The notes under the pieces are model-generated. The model made no database searches. It had not been told where the DNA came from and saw nothing but the letters and a program-made list of their open reading frames with translations. Position numbers and translations under genes: made by a program. This document shows, piece by piece, positions 54,623 through 63,370 of a stretch of 64,000 nt of DNA. Location: assembly GCF_042653765.1 (NCBI RefSeq), contig NZ_JBHSEZ010000028.1, forward strand, positions 186,001 to 250,000. Direction: 5' to 3'. Numbering within the stretch: position 1 is the first letter of the stretch; every line of letters begins with the position of its first letter. Origin of the DNA: Castellaniella denitrificans. GTDB lineage: Bacteria; Pseudomonadota; Gammaproteobacteria; Burkholderiales; Burkholderiaceae_B.

Positions 54623-55966
54623 ATGCCGCCCACGCTGAACACCGCAAGGACTCCATTGGAAATCTGGCTGGATGCCTGGATCCTGCCCTGGGTGCCCCAG
54701 GATGCCTGGGCCCAGGCCCTGGTGGGCGTGCTGGCGCTGGCGGGCGTGGTGTGGCTGGCGGGCCTGCTGGCTTCACGCGGACTGGCGCTGGCCCTGGGGC
54801 GCGCCTTGCGGGCCTTGGGACGGGACGACTGGAGCCAGGCGGTGGCGCGCCGCGGCGTCTATCGCCACCTGGGCCACGCCGTGTCCCTGCTGCTGATCGC
54901 CGCCAACATCCGGCTGCTTTCCATCGGCAGCACGATCGAATCCTCCCTGGAGCGGCTGATCCAGGCGGTCGCCCTGATCTATGTGTTCCTGGCCTTGACC
55001 CGGCTGCTGCGCGCCTGGCAGGACGTCAACATGCTGCGGGTGCAGCAGGGCCGGGGACGCCCCATCAAGGGGTATCTTGAAATCGCGCAACTGGCCGTCT
55101 GGGCGCTGTGCCTGGTGCTGGTGGTGTCCGTCCTGCTGAATCAGTCGCCCCTGCTGATGATCTCCGGCCTGGGCGCCTTGTCCGCCGTGCTGCTGCTGGT
55201 GTTCAAGGATACGCTGCTCTCGCTGGTGGCCAGCACGCAGATGAACACCAACGACATGCTGCGCATCGGCGACTGGATCGAGATGCCCCAGGCGGGCGCC
55301 GATGGTTTTGTGATCGACATGGCCCTGCACACCGTGAAGGTGCAGAACTGGGACAAGACCGTCACCACGATCCCCACCTACAAGCTCTTTTCCGAAAGCT
55401 ACCGCAACTGGCGCCAGATGTTTGAATCGGGCGGGCGGCGCATCAAGCGCACCTTGCGCATCGATGCGGAATCGGTCCGGTTCCTGGACGATGCCGAAAT
55501 CCTGGCGCTGCGCCGCTACCGCTTGCTGGGCGACTATCTGGCGGCCAAGCAGTCGGCCCTGGAGGATACCAATCAGGCTCTTCAGGAGGAGGCAGCCGGG
55601 ATTCCGGCCAACCGGCGCCGCCTGACCAACCTGGGCACTTTCCGGGCCTATGCGCTGGCCTGTCTGCAGCGGAATCCGGACATCCGCCAGGACATGACCA
55701 TGATCGTGCGCATGCTCGAACCCGACAGTCAGGGAATCCCCGTGGAGGTCTATTGCTTTTCGCGCCTGACGGCCTGGGTCGATTATGAACGGGTCCAGGG
55801 CGACCTGTTCGACCATTTGCTGGCCATCCTGCCGGAGCTGTCACTGCGGGTGTACCAGGCGCCTTCGGGGCATGTGTTCGCACGCCTGGCCGGCGCTGCG
55901 GGCGCGCCGGACGGTCCGCCCGAGGCGCCGCCGGAAAACGGCGCCGCAGGCATGCCGGGGGGCTAG
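54623..55966 (+). CDS. MscS-family mechanosensitive channel (YbdG-like)
   Basis: 447 aa. Five predicted membrane segments (residues ~30-50, 78-98, 112-132, 152-172, 178-200) lead into the MscS pore/beta domain with LSAVLLLVFKDTLLSLVASTQMNTNDMLRIGDWIEMP and VKVQNWDKTVTTIPTYKLFSESYRNWRQMFESGGRRIKR. The NDMLRIGDWIEMP and WDKTVTTIPTYKL wording matches the YbdG/MscM subgroup. The C terminus is Pro/Gly/Ala-rich. The upstream 80-bp gap has no clear promoter beyond GATACAGT. Confidence 0.88.
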   Translation: MPPTLNTARTPLEIWLDAWILPWVPQDAWAQALVGVLALAGVVWLAGLLASRGLALALGRALRALGRDDWSQAVARRGVYRHLGHAVSLLLIAANIRLLSIGSTIESSLERLIQAVALIYVFLALTRLLRAWQDVNMLRVQQGRGRPIKGYLEIAQLAVWALCLVLVVSVLLNQSPLLMISGLGALSAVLLLVFKDTLLSLVASTQMNTNDMLRIGDWIEMPQAGADGFVIDMALHTVKVQNWDKTVTTIPTYKLFSESYRNWRQMFESGGRRIKRTLRIDAESVRFLDDAEILALRRYRLLGDYLAAKQSALEDTNQALQEEAAGIPANRRRLTNLGTFRAYALACLQRNPDIRQDMTMIVRMLEPDSQGIPVEVYCFSRLTAWVDYERVQGDLFDHLLAILPELSLRVYQAPSGHVFARLAGAAGAPDGPPEAPPENGAAGMPGG

Positions 55967-55982
55967 GCCCGCCCGGTCTCCA

Positions 55983-56057
55983 TCCACCTCGCCGCTTGCG
56001 GGCGGCCCGGATTCGCCAGGGACGGATCAGTCCGCAGGGACTGGCCTGTGTCCCGAC
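55983..56057 (+). repeat. Dispersed two-hairpin element, copy D
   Basis: TCCACCTCGCCGCTTGCGGGCGGCCCGGATTCG-type start, then GACGGATCAGTCC (56021-56033), GCAG, GGACTGGCCTGTG (56038-56050), and TCCCGACACATCC. The inner six pairs are perfect; the outer part contains G-T pairs and two mismatches. It overlaps the 3' end of argH. Confidence 0.75.
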
Positions 56058-57460
56058 ACATCCAGGATCCGCTGCGCCTCGATGCGCACGCGCTCGGGCG
56101 CGGTGCCGCCGATGTGTTTGCGCGCGGCGACCGAGCCTTCCAGGGTCAGCACCTGGAAGACGTCGTCCTGGATGTCGGCGTGGAAGCCGCGCAGTTCGTC
56201 CAGGGACAGGTCGGCCAGGTCGCAGCCGCGCTCCTCGCAGGAGCGCACCGCCAGCGCCACGGTCTCGTGGGCGTCGCGGAAAGGCACGCCGCGCTTGACC
56301 AGGTAGTCGGCCAGGTCGGTGGCGGTGGCGTAGCCCTGCAGGGCGGCGGCGCGCATGGCGTCGGCCTTGACGCGCACCCCGCCGATCATGTCGGCGAAGA
56401 TCGTCAGCGTGTCGCGGATCGTGTCGGCGGTGTCGAACAGGCCTTCCTTGTCTTCCTGGTTGTCCTTGTTGTAGGCCAGGGGCTGGCCCTTCATCAGGGT
56501 CAGCAGCGCGACCAGGTGGCCGTGCACGCGGCCGGTCTTGCCGCGCGCCAGTTCGGGCACGTCGGGGTTCTTCTTCTGCGGCATGATCGAGCTGCCGGTG
56601 CAGAAGCGGTCGGCCAGGTCGATGAAGCCCACGCGCGGGCTCATCCACAGGACGAGTTCTTCCGACAGGCGCGAAATGTGCGTCATGATGAGCGAGGCGG
56701 CCGCGCAGAACTCGATGGCGAAGTCGCGGTCGGAGACGGCGTCCAGGGAATTGCGGCAGACCTCGTCGAAGCCCAGGGTGCGGGCGACGCGCTCGCGGTC
56801 GATGGGGTAGGACGTGCCCGCCAGCGCGGCGGCGCCCAGCGGCAGGCGGTTGGTGCGGCGGCGGCAGTCGGCCAGGCGCTCGGCGTCGCGGCCGAACATT
56901 TCCGCATAGGCCAGCAGGTGGTGGCCGAAGGTGACCGGCTGGGCGACCTGCAGGTGGGTGAAGCCCGGCAGGATGGTGTCCGCGTGCTCCAGGGCCAGGG
57001 CGGCCAGCCGGTGGCGCAGTTGCCCCAGCAGCCCGATCGCCAGGTCGATCTCGTGGCGCAGCCACAGGCGGATGTCGGTGGCCACCTGGTCGTTGCGCGA
57101 ACGGCCCGTGTGCAGGCGCTTGCCCGCGTCGCCGATCAGCTCGACCAGGCGCTTTTCGATGTTGAGGTGGACGTCTTCCAGGTCCAGCGACCAGGTGAAG
57201 TCCCCGGCGCGGATCTCTTCCAGGATCCGCGCCATGCCGCGCTGGATGTCGGCCAGGTCGGCGGCGCTGATCACGCCCACGGCGGCCAGCATGTCGGCGT
57301 GGGCCAGCGAGCCCTTGATGTCGAAGGCCGCCATGCGCTGGTCGAAATTGACCGAGGCGGTGTAGCGCTTGACCAGGTCGGAAACGGGTTCGGAGAAACG
57401 GGCCGACCAGGCCTGCGACTTGTTGTCGAACTGATTGTGTGCGGACGGGGTATTGGACAT
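56027..57460 (-). CDS. argH: Argininosuccinate lyase
   Basis: 477 aa, last step of arginine synthesis. Fumarase-superfamily signature GSSIMPQKKNPDVPELARG; HTGRSRNDQVATDIRLWLR, HLQVAQPVTFGHHLLAYAEM and SVSDRDFAIEF-like text. The frame runs a few residues past the usual end (ILDVSGHRPVPAD) because it reads into dispersed element copy D, which provides the stop. ATG with TATAAT only nine bases upstream. Confidence 0.95.
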   Translation of the reverse strand: MSNTPSAHNQFDNKSQAWSARFSEPVSDLVKRYTASVNFDQRMAAFDIKGSLAHADMLAAVGVISAADLADIQRGMARILEEIRAGDFTWSLDLEDVHLNIEKRLVELIGDAGKRLHTGRSRNDQVATDIRLWLRHEIDLAIGLLGQLRHRLAALALEHADTILPGFTHLQVAQPVTFGHHLLAYAEMFGRDAERLADCRRRTNRLPLGAAALAGTSYPIDRERVARTLGFDEVCRNSLDAVSDRDFAIEFCAAASLIMTHISRLSEELVLWMSPRVGFIDLADRFCTGSSIMPQKKNPDVPELARGKTGRVHGHLVALLTLMKGQPLAYNKDNQEDKEGLFDTADTIRDTLTIFADMIGGVRVKADAMRAAALQGYATATDLADYLVKRGVPFRDAHETVALAVRSCEERGCDLADLSLDELRGFHADIQDDVFQVLTLEGSVAARKHIGGTAPERVRIEAQRILDVSGHRPVPAD

Positions 57461-57469
57461 AGTGGGCGC

Positions 57470-57475
57470 ATTATA
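57470..57475 (-). promoter_or_regulatory. -10 box for argH
   Basis: A perfect TATAAT on the minus strand followed by GCGCCCA; nine bases to the argH ATG, so the transcript is nearly leaderless. Confidence 0.55.
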
Positions 57476-57535
57476 AAGGAGGGGACGCCGGACTCCCGGC
57501 CGCGGACCGCCGGACCGGGCGGGCGGCGTCTGCGC

Positions 57536-57541
57536 TATATT
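57536..57541 (+). promoter_or_regulatory. Candidate -10 box for the PII gene
   Basis: TATATT at the edge of a locally AT-rich stretch, 43 bp before the assigned start. It is not preceded by a recognisable sigma-54 GG-N10-GC pair in the short divergent gap. Confidence 0.4.
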
Positions 57542-57584
57542 AAAAGCTTTTCAGCGGAACCCCGATACCATGGCGCAGCCCGAC

Positions 57585-57923
57585 ATGAAGCAGATCACAG
57601 CGATCGTCAAGCCCTTCAAGCTCGACGAAGTGCGCGAAGCCCTGTCCGAGCTGGGCGTCAACGGCCTGACCGTCACCGAGGTCAAGGGCTTCGGCCGCCA
57701 GAAGGGCCACACCGAGCTGTATCGCGGCGCGGAGTACGTGGTGGATTTCCTGCCCAAGATCCGCATCGACGTGGTGGTGGCGGCCGACCAGGCCGAAGGC
57801 GTGATCGAGGCCGTCATCCGCGCCGCGCGCACCGGCAAGATCGGCGACGGCAAGATCTTTGTCACCCCGGTCGAGCAGGCCGTGCGCATCCGTACCGGCG
57901 AAAGCGGCATCGAGGCGCTGTAG
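57585..57923 (+). CDS. glnB: Nitrogen regulatory protein PII
   Basis: 112 aa trimeric signal protein. MKQITAIVKPFKLDEVREAL at the start, the T-loop EVKGFGRQKGHTELYRGAEYVVDFLPK with the uridylylated Tyr51, and TGKIGDGKIFV. ATG 57585 is chosen because it gives exactly the family length and puts Tyr at position 51; an in-frame ATG five codons upstream (MAQPD) is possible. GlnB versus GlnK cannot be settled without the paralogue; no amtB is adjacent, which favours GlnB. Confidence 0.92.
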   Translation: MKQITAIVKPFKLDEVREALSELGVNGLTVTEVKGFGRQKGHTELYRGAEYVVDFLPKIRIDVVVAADQAEGVIEAVIRAARTGKIGDGKIFVTPVEQAVRIRTGESGIEAL

Positions 57924-57991
57924 CCGGCCGGATCGCCGCGCGCCCCGATCGCGGGGCCGCTTCCCGTTTCCCTGTTTTCCGCCGTCCGGCC

Positions 57992-58552
57992 TCAGGGCCG
58001 GCGCCGCGCCGCGACCGCCCAGAAGGACGGCAGGAAGTATTCCGCCACCAGCAGCGGCTGCCCCAGGCGCACGAACACCGAATGCCGGGCCAGGATCATC
58101 GCGCCCGCGGCGGCGCCTTCCCAGGTCCCGTCGGCGCGGCGCGCCCGCAGCCGGCCGAAACGGAAGCCGCTGCGCGCGATGCGCGGATCCCGGTACAGGA
58201 TGTCGGCCAGCGGGCGCTGGCCCAGGCCGCGCATGGCCTTCCAGACGCCCAGGCTGGCGCGCAGGGGGGTGAAGCTGCAGGCCTGCACGGCGGGGACGCC
58301 GTCGATCGTCATCAGGATCTCGCGCCACCAGACCGGGGCGCCGGCCGCCATTCCGGCCTCGGCCGCCCAGCCGGACGTCAGGGCCTCGACGGCCTCGCGG
58401 CGCACCGTCAGCCGCACTTCGCCCAGGCCGCGTAACCCGGCGGTCAGGGCGCCGGGCCGCCGCAGCCAGGCCTGCCGCGTCCGGTCCAGTCCGGGTGCGG
58501 GTACGCTGCGCCAGGGGCGGGGAAGGGCGGTGTCCGGGGTCATGGAAGGCAT
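57992..58552 (-). CDS. ubiC: Chorismate-pyruvate lyase UbiC
   Basis: 186 aa. Makes 4-hydroxybenzoate from chorismate for ubiquinone. Compared with E. coli UbiC the matching blocks are VWWREILMTIDGVPAVQA (substrate Arg in WREI), LGQRPLADILYRDP, GRLRARR and RHSVFVRLGQPLLVAEYFLPSFW with the C-terminal Glu in AEYFLP. Sequence identity is modest, as usual for the family. Start is uncertain among three close ATGs; 58552 follows GAAG. Confidence 0.82.
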   Translation of the reverse strand: MPSMTPDTALPRPWRSVPAPGLDRTRQAWLRRPGALTAGLRGLGEVRLTVRREAVEALTSGWAAEAGMAAGAPVWWREILMTIDGVPAVQACSFTPLRASLGVWKAMRGLGQRPLADILYRDPRIARSGFRFGRLRARRADGTWEGAAAGAMILARHSVFVRLGQPLLVAEYFLPSFWAVAARRRP

Positions 58553-58612
58553 GTCTTCGAGGGGCATCACGATAGCATGACCGATGGCCCCCGGCCCGGC
58601 CGGGCGGCGCGA

Positions 58613-58618
58613 TACAAT
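58613..58618 (+). promoter_or_regulatory. Candidate -10 box for rluF
   Basis: TACAAT followed by GCGCAGC, ten bases before the assigned ATG. It overlaps an earlier ATG, which argues against that earlier codon as the start. Confidence 0.4.
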
Positions 58619-58628
58619 GCGCAGCATC

Positions 58629-59360
58629 ATGGAACCGGTCCGAATCTCAAAACTCATGGCCCAGCGCGGCCTGTGCTCGCGGCGCGAAGCCGACGCCTAC
58701 ATCGAACGCGGCTGGGTGCGCGTGGATGGCAGGATCGTCAGCGAACTGGGCACCAAGGCGCTGCCCAGCGCCCGCATCACGCTCGAACGCCAGGCGGCCC
58801 GCCGCCAGACCGACAAGGTCACCATCATCCTGAACAAGCCGGTCGGCTACGTGTCGCATCAGTCCGACAAGGGCTATCGCCTGGCCGTGTCGCTGATCCA
58901 GGCGCGGACCCAGCACCGGACGGGCCATGGCGGTCCGGCCTTCGATCCCGCGCATCTGCGCGGACTGGCGCCCGCCGGGCGCCTGGACATCGATTCCCAG
59001 GGGCTGCTGGTGCTGACCCAGGACGGGCGCATCGCCCGCCAGCTCATCGGCGACGATTCCTCGATCGAGAAGGAATACCTGGTGCGCGTCGAGGGCCGCC
59101 TGTCGGCCGGCGGCCTGGCCCTGCTGAACCACGGTCTGTCGCTGGACGGCCAGGCCCTGCGGCCGGCCAAGGTGCAGTGGCAGAACGAGGACCAGTTGCA
59201 TTTCATCCTGCGCGAAGGCCGCAAGCGCCAGATCCGCCGCATGTGCGAGCAGGTCGGGCTGAAGGTCGTGGGCCTGAAGCGCGTGCGCATGGGGCACGTC
59301 GTCCTGGGCGACCTGCCCGTGGGCCAGTGGCGCTACTTGCGGGACGGCGAACGCTTCTGA
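58629..59360 (+). CDS. 23S rRNA pseudouridine synthase (RluF-like)
   Basis: 243 aa. An N-terminal S4 domain (VRISKLMAQRGLCSRREADAYIERGWVRVDG) precedes the RsuA/RluB-F synthase domain with the catalytic Asp in GRLDIDSQGLLVLTQDG. IEKEYLVRVEG, RKRQIRRMCEQVGLKVVGLKRVRMG and LPVGQWRYL resemble RluF most. The 3' end overlaps the convergent rlmJ by 28 bp. Confidence 0.9.
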   Translation: MEPVRISKLMAQRGLCSRREADAYIERGWVRVDGRIVSELGTKALPSARITLERQAARRQTDKVTIILNKPVGYVSHQSDKGYRLAVSLIQARTQHRTGHGGPAFDPAHLRGLAPAGRLDIDSQGLLVLTQDGRIARQLIGDDSSIEKEYLVRVEGRLSAGGLALLNHGLSLDGQALRPAKVQWQNEDQLHFILREGRKRQIRRMCEQVGLKVVGLKRVRMGHVVLGDLPVGQWRYLRDGERF

Positions 59361-60295
59361 GCCGTCGCGGGCCGGGCGGCGGCGCGCGGCCCGCGGGCCG
59401 GTGTCCTCGCCGCGGGCGCCGCGCCGGCCGGGGAACCCGCGGCGGACCGGCCGCCGGTTTCCAGCGTATGCCGGGCGTGCTCGTCCTGGGCCAGGATCTT
59501 TTCCAGCCAGGGCAGGGCGGCGCGCAGTTCCTCGTGCAGCGTCCAGGGCGGGTTGACGACGAACATGCCGCTGCCGTGCAGGCCCAGGCCGTCGGCCGAC
59601 GGCTTGCGCACCGTCAGGGTGGCGTGCAGCCATTCCACCGGCAGCCGCTCCAGCGCGCGGGCCATGTCGTGCGCCTGGGCGCGCTGCACCAGGGGATACC
59701 AGACCGCGAAGCAGCCGGACGCGAAGCGTTCCAGGCCGTCGCGCACCGCCTGGAGGGTGTGGCGGTAGTCGTGCTTGTCCTCGTAGGACGGATCGATCAG
59801 GACGATGCCGCGCCGGGTCGGCGGCGGCAGCAGCCGCTTCAGCCCGTCGAAGCCGTCCTCGCGGGCGATGGCCACCTGGCGGCGCGGGGCGCCCAATTGT
59901 CGGAGCGTGTCCTGCAGCACTTCGATTTCGGTGGGATGCAGCTCGAACAGCCGCAGCTTGTCGTGCGCGCGCAGGGCGCGCAGGGCCAGGGCGGGCGATC
60001 CCGGGTAGCGGTTGGCGACGCCGTCGGGGTTGAACTCCTGGATCGCGCGCAGGTAGCGCGTGACCAGCTCGGGCGGCCGGGGCGCGCCCAGCAGCCGGTC
60101 CAGTCCGTCGACGACCTCGCCGCTCTGGCCGGCCCATTCGCCGTCCAGGGCGTACAGGCCCGCGCCGGCATGGGTGTCGATCACCCAGTAGGGCGCGTCC
60201 TTGCGGTTGAAGTAGTCCAGGATCTGGACCAGGATGGCGTGCTTCAGGACGTCGGCGTGGTTGCCGGCGTGGAAAGCGTGGCGGTAGCTGAACAT
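59333..60295 (-). CDS. rlmJ: 23S rRNA (adenine-2030-N6)-methyltransferase RlmJ
   Basis: 320 aa. MFSYRHAFHAGNHADVLKHAIL is the diagnostic N terminus; YWVIDTHAGAGLY, RYPGSPALALRAL, and the catalytic-site IVLIDPSYEDKHDY (DPSY in place of the more usual DPPY) follow. The last ~40 residues are an Ala/Arg/Pro-rich extension that is absent from E. coli RlmJ (280 aa). Thirteen bases after ugpQ on the same strand. Confidence 0.93.
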   Translation of the reverse strand: MFSYRHAFHAGNHADVLKHAILVQILDYFNRKDAPYWVIDTHAGAGLYALDGEWAGQSGEVVDGLDRLLGAPRPPELVTRYLRAIQEFNPDGVANRYPGSPALALRALRAHDKLRLFELHPTEIEVLQDTLRQLGAPRRQVAIAREDGFDGLKRLLPPPTRRGIVLIDPSYEDKHDYRHTLQAVRDGLERFASGCFAVWYPLVQRAQAHDMARALERLPVEWLHATLTVRKPSADGLGLHGSGMFVVNPPWTLHEELRAALPWLEKILAQDEHARHTLETGGRSAAGSPAGAAPAARTPARGPRAAARPATAQKRSPSRK

Positions 60296-60308
60296 GGCGG
60301 CCTGCGGG

Positions 60309-61076
60309 CTATCGGGCCAGGCCGGGCGCGTCGGCCCGGACGTGGTCCAGTTCGTCGGTGAAGACCGCGTGGCAGCCCCAGCCGAACAGCGTGCGGGCGC
60401 GGGCGGGGTCGTTGACCGTCCAGACGGCCAGGGTGGCGCCCTGGTCCAGGATGTCGCGCACCGCGGCTTCGTCGGCGTGCCGGGTGTCGATGTTCAGGCC
60501 GATGCAGCCCAGGCCCCGCTGGCGCGCGCGCCAGTCGGCCGGGACCGGACCTTCGATGAGCAGGGCGCGGGGCAGTCCGGGGGCGGCCGCGCGGGCGGCT
60601 TCCAGGGCGGCCTCGGAGAACGACGACAGCAGCGGCGGCAGGGCGGCGCCCGCCCACAGGCGGGCGGCTTCGCGGGCCACGGCCGTGCCGGTCTCGGCGT
60701 CGTGGCCCGTGGCCGGCTTGATCTCGATGTTGCTGTGGATGCCGTGCGCGCGGGTGCAGCGGGCCACGGCGTACAGGGACGGCGCCGGTTCCCCGGCGAA
60801 ATCCGGGCCGCGCCAGCCGCCGAAATCCATGCCGCCCAGCGCGCGCCAGTCCAGCTCGCTGGCCAGGCCGTGGCCGTCCGAGGTCCGGTCCACGGTGTCG
60901 TCGTGCAGCAGGAAGGGCATGCCGTCGCCGCTCAGCTTGACGTCGAATTCCACCATGCCGAATCCGGCGGCGGCGCCCGCGCGCATCGCCGCCAGGGTGT
61001 TTTCGGGGGCCAGGCGGCCACCGCCGCGGTGGGCGATGAAGGCCGGCCAGGGCCAGGCGGGATGGGATGGGGACAT
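60309..61076 (-). CDS. ugpQ: Glycerophosphodiester phosphodiesterase (UgpQ-like)
   Basis: 255 aa cytoplasmic GDPD barrel. Catalytic and metal residues are in FIAHRGGGRLAPENT, MVEFDVKLSGDGMPFLLHDDTVDRTSDGHG and NIEIKPATG. No signal peptide, favouring UgpQ over GlpQ. It releases glycerol-3-phosphate from phosphodiesters. Upstream of rlmJ in the same transcription unit. Confidence 0.9.
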   Translation of the reverse strand: MSPSHPAWPWPAFIAHRGGGRLAPENTLAAMRAGAAAGFGMVEFDVKLSGDGMPFLLHDDTVDRTSDGHGLASELDWRALGGMDFGGWRGPDFAGEPAPSLYAVARCTRAHGIHSNIEIKPATGHDAETGTAVAREAARLWAGAALPPLLSSFSEAALEAARAAAPGLPRALLIEGPVPADWRARQRGLGCIGLNIDTRHADEAAVRDILDQGATLAVWTVNDPARARTLFGWGCHAVFTDELDHVRADAPGLAR

Positions 61077-61109
61077 GGGAGCCGGGACGCGGGAAGGAGT
61101 ACAGCCCGC

Positions 61110-61115
61110 ATTTTA
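61110..61115 (-). promoter_or_regulatory. Candidate -10 box for ugpQ-rlmJ
   Basis: TAAAAT on the minus strand followed by GCGGGC, 33 bases before the ugpQ ATG. Confidence 0.4.
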
Positions 61116-61182
61116 GCGAGCCGGGGCGTCCTTCACCAGGCGCGGCCCCGGGCCGGGGATTCTTGGAGGCGGGCCGCGGTGG

Positions 61183-61188
61183 TAAACT
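61183..61188 (+). promoter_or_regulatory. Candidate -10 box for ppiD
   Basis: TAAACT followed by GCGGAAC; identical core to the box before tsaD. It lies 58 bp upstream of the ppiD start. Confidence 0.4.
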
Positions 61189-61246
61189 GCGGAACATTTC
61201 GTTCGCGCGGCCCTGGGGCCGTCAGTCTCCAGCAGGTGAGCCGTTC

Positions 61247-63205
61247 ATGTTCGATTTCATTCGTACGCATCAGCGCCTGATGCAGTTGATCCTCCTGATC
61301 CTCGTGGTGCCGTCCTTCGTGTTCCTCGGGATCAGCGGCTATTCCTTCGTCACGGCCGATCCGGCCCTGGTCGAGATCGGCCGGGCCTCGGTCACCCGCG
61401 ACGAGTTCGTCCAGGCCCAGCGCAACCAGCTGCAGCAGATGCAGGAAAGCAGCCAGGGCCGCTTCGACCCCGCCCTGCTGGACAATCCCCAGGCGCGCCA
61501 GGCCCTGCTGGACCAGCTCGTCGACCGCAAGCTGCAGATCGCCGTGGCGACGCGGGATCATTTCAGCGTGTCCGACGGCGCCCTGCGCCGCGCCATCGCC
61601 GCCATGCCGCAGCTGCAGGTCGATGGCCAGTTCTCCCCCGATCGCTACCACGAGGTCCTGACGTCCTACGGCCTGACGCCGCACGACTTCGAGGCCGGGC
61701 AGCGCTCCGAACTGGCGCTGGACCGCGTGCTCGGCCCGGTGCGCGACACGGCGGGCCTGCCGGCCCCGGTGCTCGACGGCCTCAAGCGCGCCCTGACCGA
61801 GGAGCGCACCATCCGCCTGCGGGTCTTCAAGGCCGAGGACCACGTCAAGGGCGTCCAGGTGTCCGACCAGGACATCCAGGCCTGGTATGACGCTCACCAG
61901 GACGCGCTGCGCCTGCCCGAACAGGTGTCCGCCGACTATCTGGTGCTGGACGAGGCCGCCGCCCTGGCCAGCGTGCCGGCCATCGAGGAAGCCCAGCTGA
62001 AGGACTACTACGAGCAGAACAAGGCGCGCTATGTGGTGCCGGCGCGCGTCAGCGTCAGCCACATCCTGGTCAAGCTGCCGGCCGGCGCCTCGGACGACGT
62101 CGCCAAGACCGCGCTGGCCAAGGCCGAAGGCATCGTCACCCGCGCCCGCGCGGAACCGTCCGGGTTCGCCGATCTGGCCCGCAAGGAATCCCAGGACGCC
62201 GGCACGGCGCGCGACGGCGGCCGCCTGGGCTGGATCCAGCGTGGCACGCTGCCGCTGGCCATGGAGCAGGCCGTGTTCGCGCTCAAGCAGGGGGAAGTCT
62301 CCGATCCCGTGAAGGGGCCGGACGGCTATCACGTCTTCATGGCCGACCAGGTCCAGCCCGAGCAGGGCGAGTCCTTCGAGCAGGCCCGCGCCAAGGTCGA
62401 GGACGAGGTGCGCCGCCAGCTGGCCGCCGACCGGTTCGCCGACATGGCCACCAAGCTCACCGGCCTAGTCTACGACAATCCGTCCAGCCTGGACCCGGCC
62501 GCCAAGGATCTCGGCCTGCAGGTCCGCCAGGCCGGCGGAATCGCGCGCGACCGCCTGCTGAGCGCCGACGAGGCCGGCCCGGGCGCGGCCTCCGCCTCGG
62601 GCGATTCCGCCATCCTGGGCGATGTGCGCGTGCGCCAGGCCCTGTTCAGTTCCCAGGTCCTGACCGACAAGCAGAATTCCGGCGTGATCGAGATCTCGCC
62701 CGACACCATGGTGGTGGTGCGCGCGCGCGACGTGACGCCGGCGCACGTGCCGCCGCTGGAGCAGGTCCGCGACCATATCCGCGCGCAACTGACCGACGAG
62801 CGCGCTCTCGCCGCCGCCGTGGCCGAAGGCGAGAAGACGCTGGCCGGGCTGAAGGCCCAGCCCTCGTCCGAGGGCTTCGGCGAGCCGGCAACGGTCAGCC
62901 GCCTGGATCCCGCGGGCCTGTCCAAGAGCGTGCTGGACGCCGCGTTCGCCGTCGAGGCGGACAAGACCCTGCCGGCCTTCGGCGGCGTGGCGCTGCCGCG
63001 CGCCTACGCGATCGTCCAGGTCGACAAGGTCCAGCCCGGCACGACGGACGCGCCCGCGCTCGACGGCCTGGGCCAGCAGATGGCCCGGGTCTGGGGCGGC
63101 GTGGAGCAGCAGGCCGTGCTGGCCGAACTGCGCCAGCAGCTCGGCGTCAAGATCACGGACGAGGGGCGCAAGCTGGTCCAGCAGGGGGACGGCGGGTCGA
63201 ATTGA
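61247..63205 (+). CDS. ppiD: Periplasmic folding chaperone/peptidyl-prolyl isomerase PpiD
   Basis: 652 aa. A single N-terminal membrane anchor (residues ~11-36, MQLILLILVVPSFVFLGISGYSF) is followed by a SurA_N-like helical region and a parvulin domain at residues ~255-365 (VSVSHILVKLPAG, FADLARKESQDAGTARDGGRLGWIQRGTLPLAMEQAVFALKQGEVSDPVKGPDGYHVF). A second degenerate parvulin-like half follows. ATG 61247 precedes the anchor and is preferred to longer upstream frames. It helps proteins leaving the Sec translocon. Confidence 0.92.
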   Translation: MFDFIRTHQRLMQLILLILVVPSFVFLGISGYSFVTADPALVEIGRASVTRDEFVQAQRNQLQQMQESSQGRFDPALLDNPQARQALLDQLVDRKLQIAVATRDHFSVSDGALRRAIAAMPQLQVDGQFSPDRYHEVLTSYGLTPHDFEAGQRSELALDRVLGPVRDTAGLPAPVLDGLKRALTEERTIRLRVFKAEDHVKGVQVSDQDIQAWYDAHQDALRLPEQVSADYLVLDEAAALASVPAIEEAQLKDYYEQNKARYVVPARVSVSHILVKLPAGASDDVAKTALAKAEGIVTRARAEPSGFADLARKESQDAGTARDGGRLGWIQRGTLPLAMEQAVFALKQGEVSDPVKGPDGYHVFMADQVQPEQGESFEQARAKVEDEVRRQLAADRFADMATKLTGLVYDNPSSLDPAAKDLGLQVRQAGGIARDRLLSADEAGPGAASASGDSAILGDVRVRQALFSSQVLTDKQNSGVIEISPDTMVVVRARDVTPAHVPPLEQVRDHIRAQLTDERALAAAVAEGEKTLAGLKAQPSSEGFGEPATVSRLDPAGLSKSVLDAAFAVEADKTLPAFGGVALPRAYAIVQVDKVQPGTTDAPALDGLGQQMARVWGGVEQQAVLAELRQQLGVKITDEGRKLVQQGDGGSN

Positions 63206-63231
63206 CCGGTTTTCAGCCCGGCACGATGACG

Positions 63232-63258
63232 AAGGCCTCGGAATTCCGAGGCCTTTGT
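63232..63258 (+). terminator. Intrinsic terminator after ppiD
   Basis: A perfect 24-bp palindrome, AAGGCCTCGGAA with TTCCGAGGCCTT, followed by TGTGTT. Bidirectional in form; it may also stop antisense transcripts from the spoT side. Confidence 0.75.
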
Positions 63259-63290
63259 GTTCGGGCGTCTTGGATTGCGGCGGTACTTCC

Positions 63291-63370
63291 CACGTCGCGG
63301 CTTGCAAGCCGCTCCGATTCGGTAGGCTGACAATGGTCCGCAGGGGACCATTGTCAGTCCGGCCTCATCC
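63291..63370 (+). repeat. Dispersed two-hairpin element, copy E
   Basis: The first dyad is a perfect 16-bp palindrome GCGGCTTGCAAGCCGC (63297-63312), then CCGATTCGG, then a perfect 12-bp stem TGACAATGGTCC (63328-63339), loop GCAGG, GGACCATTGTCA (63345-63356), and GTCCGGCCTCATCC. The stem is fully paired but differs in sequence from copies A and B. The terminal TCA is the spoT stop codon in complement. Confidence 0.85.
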
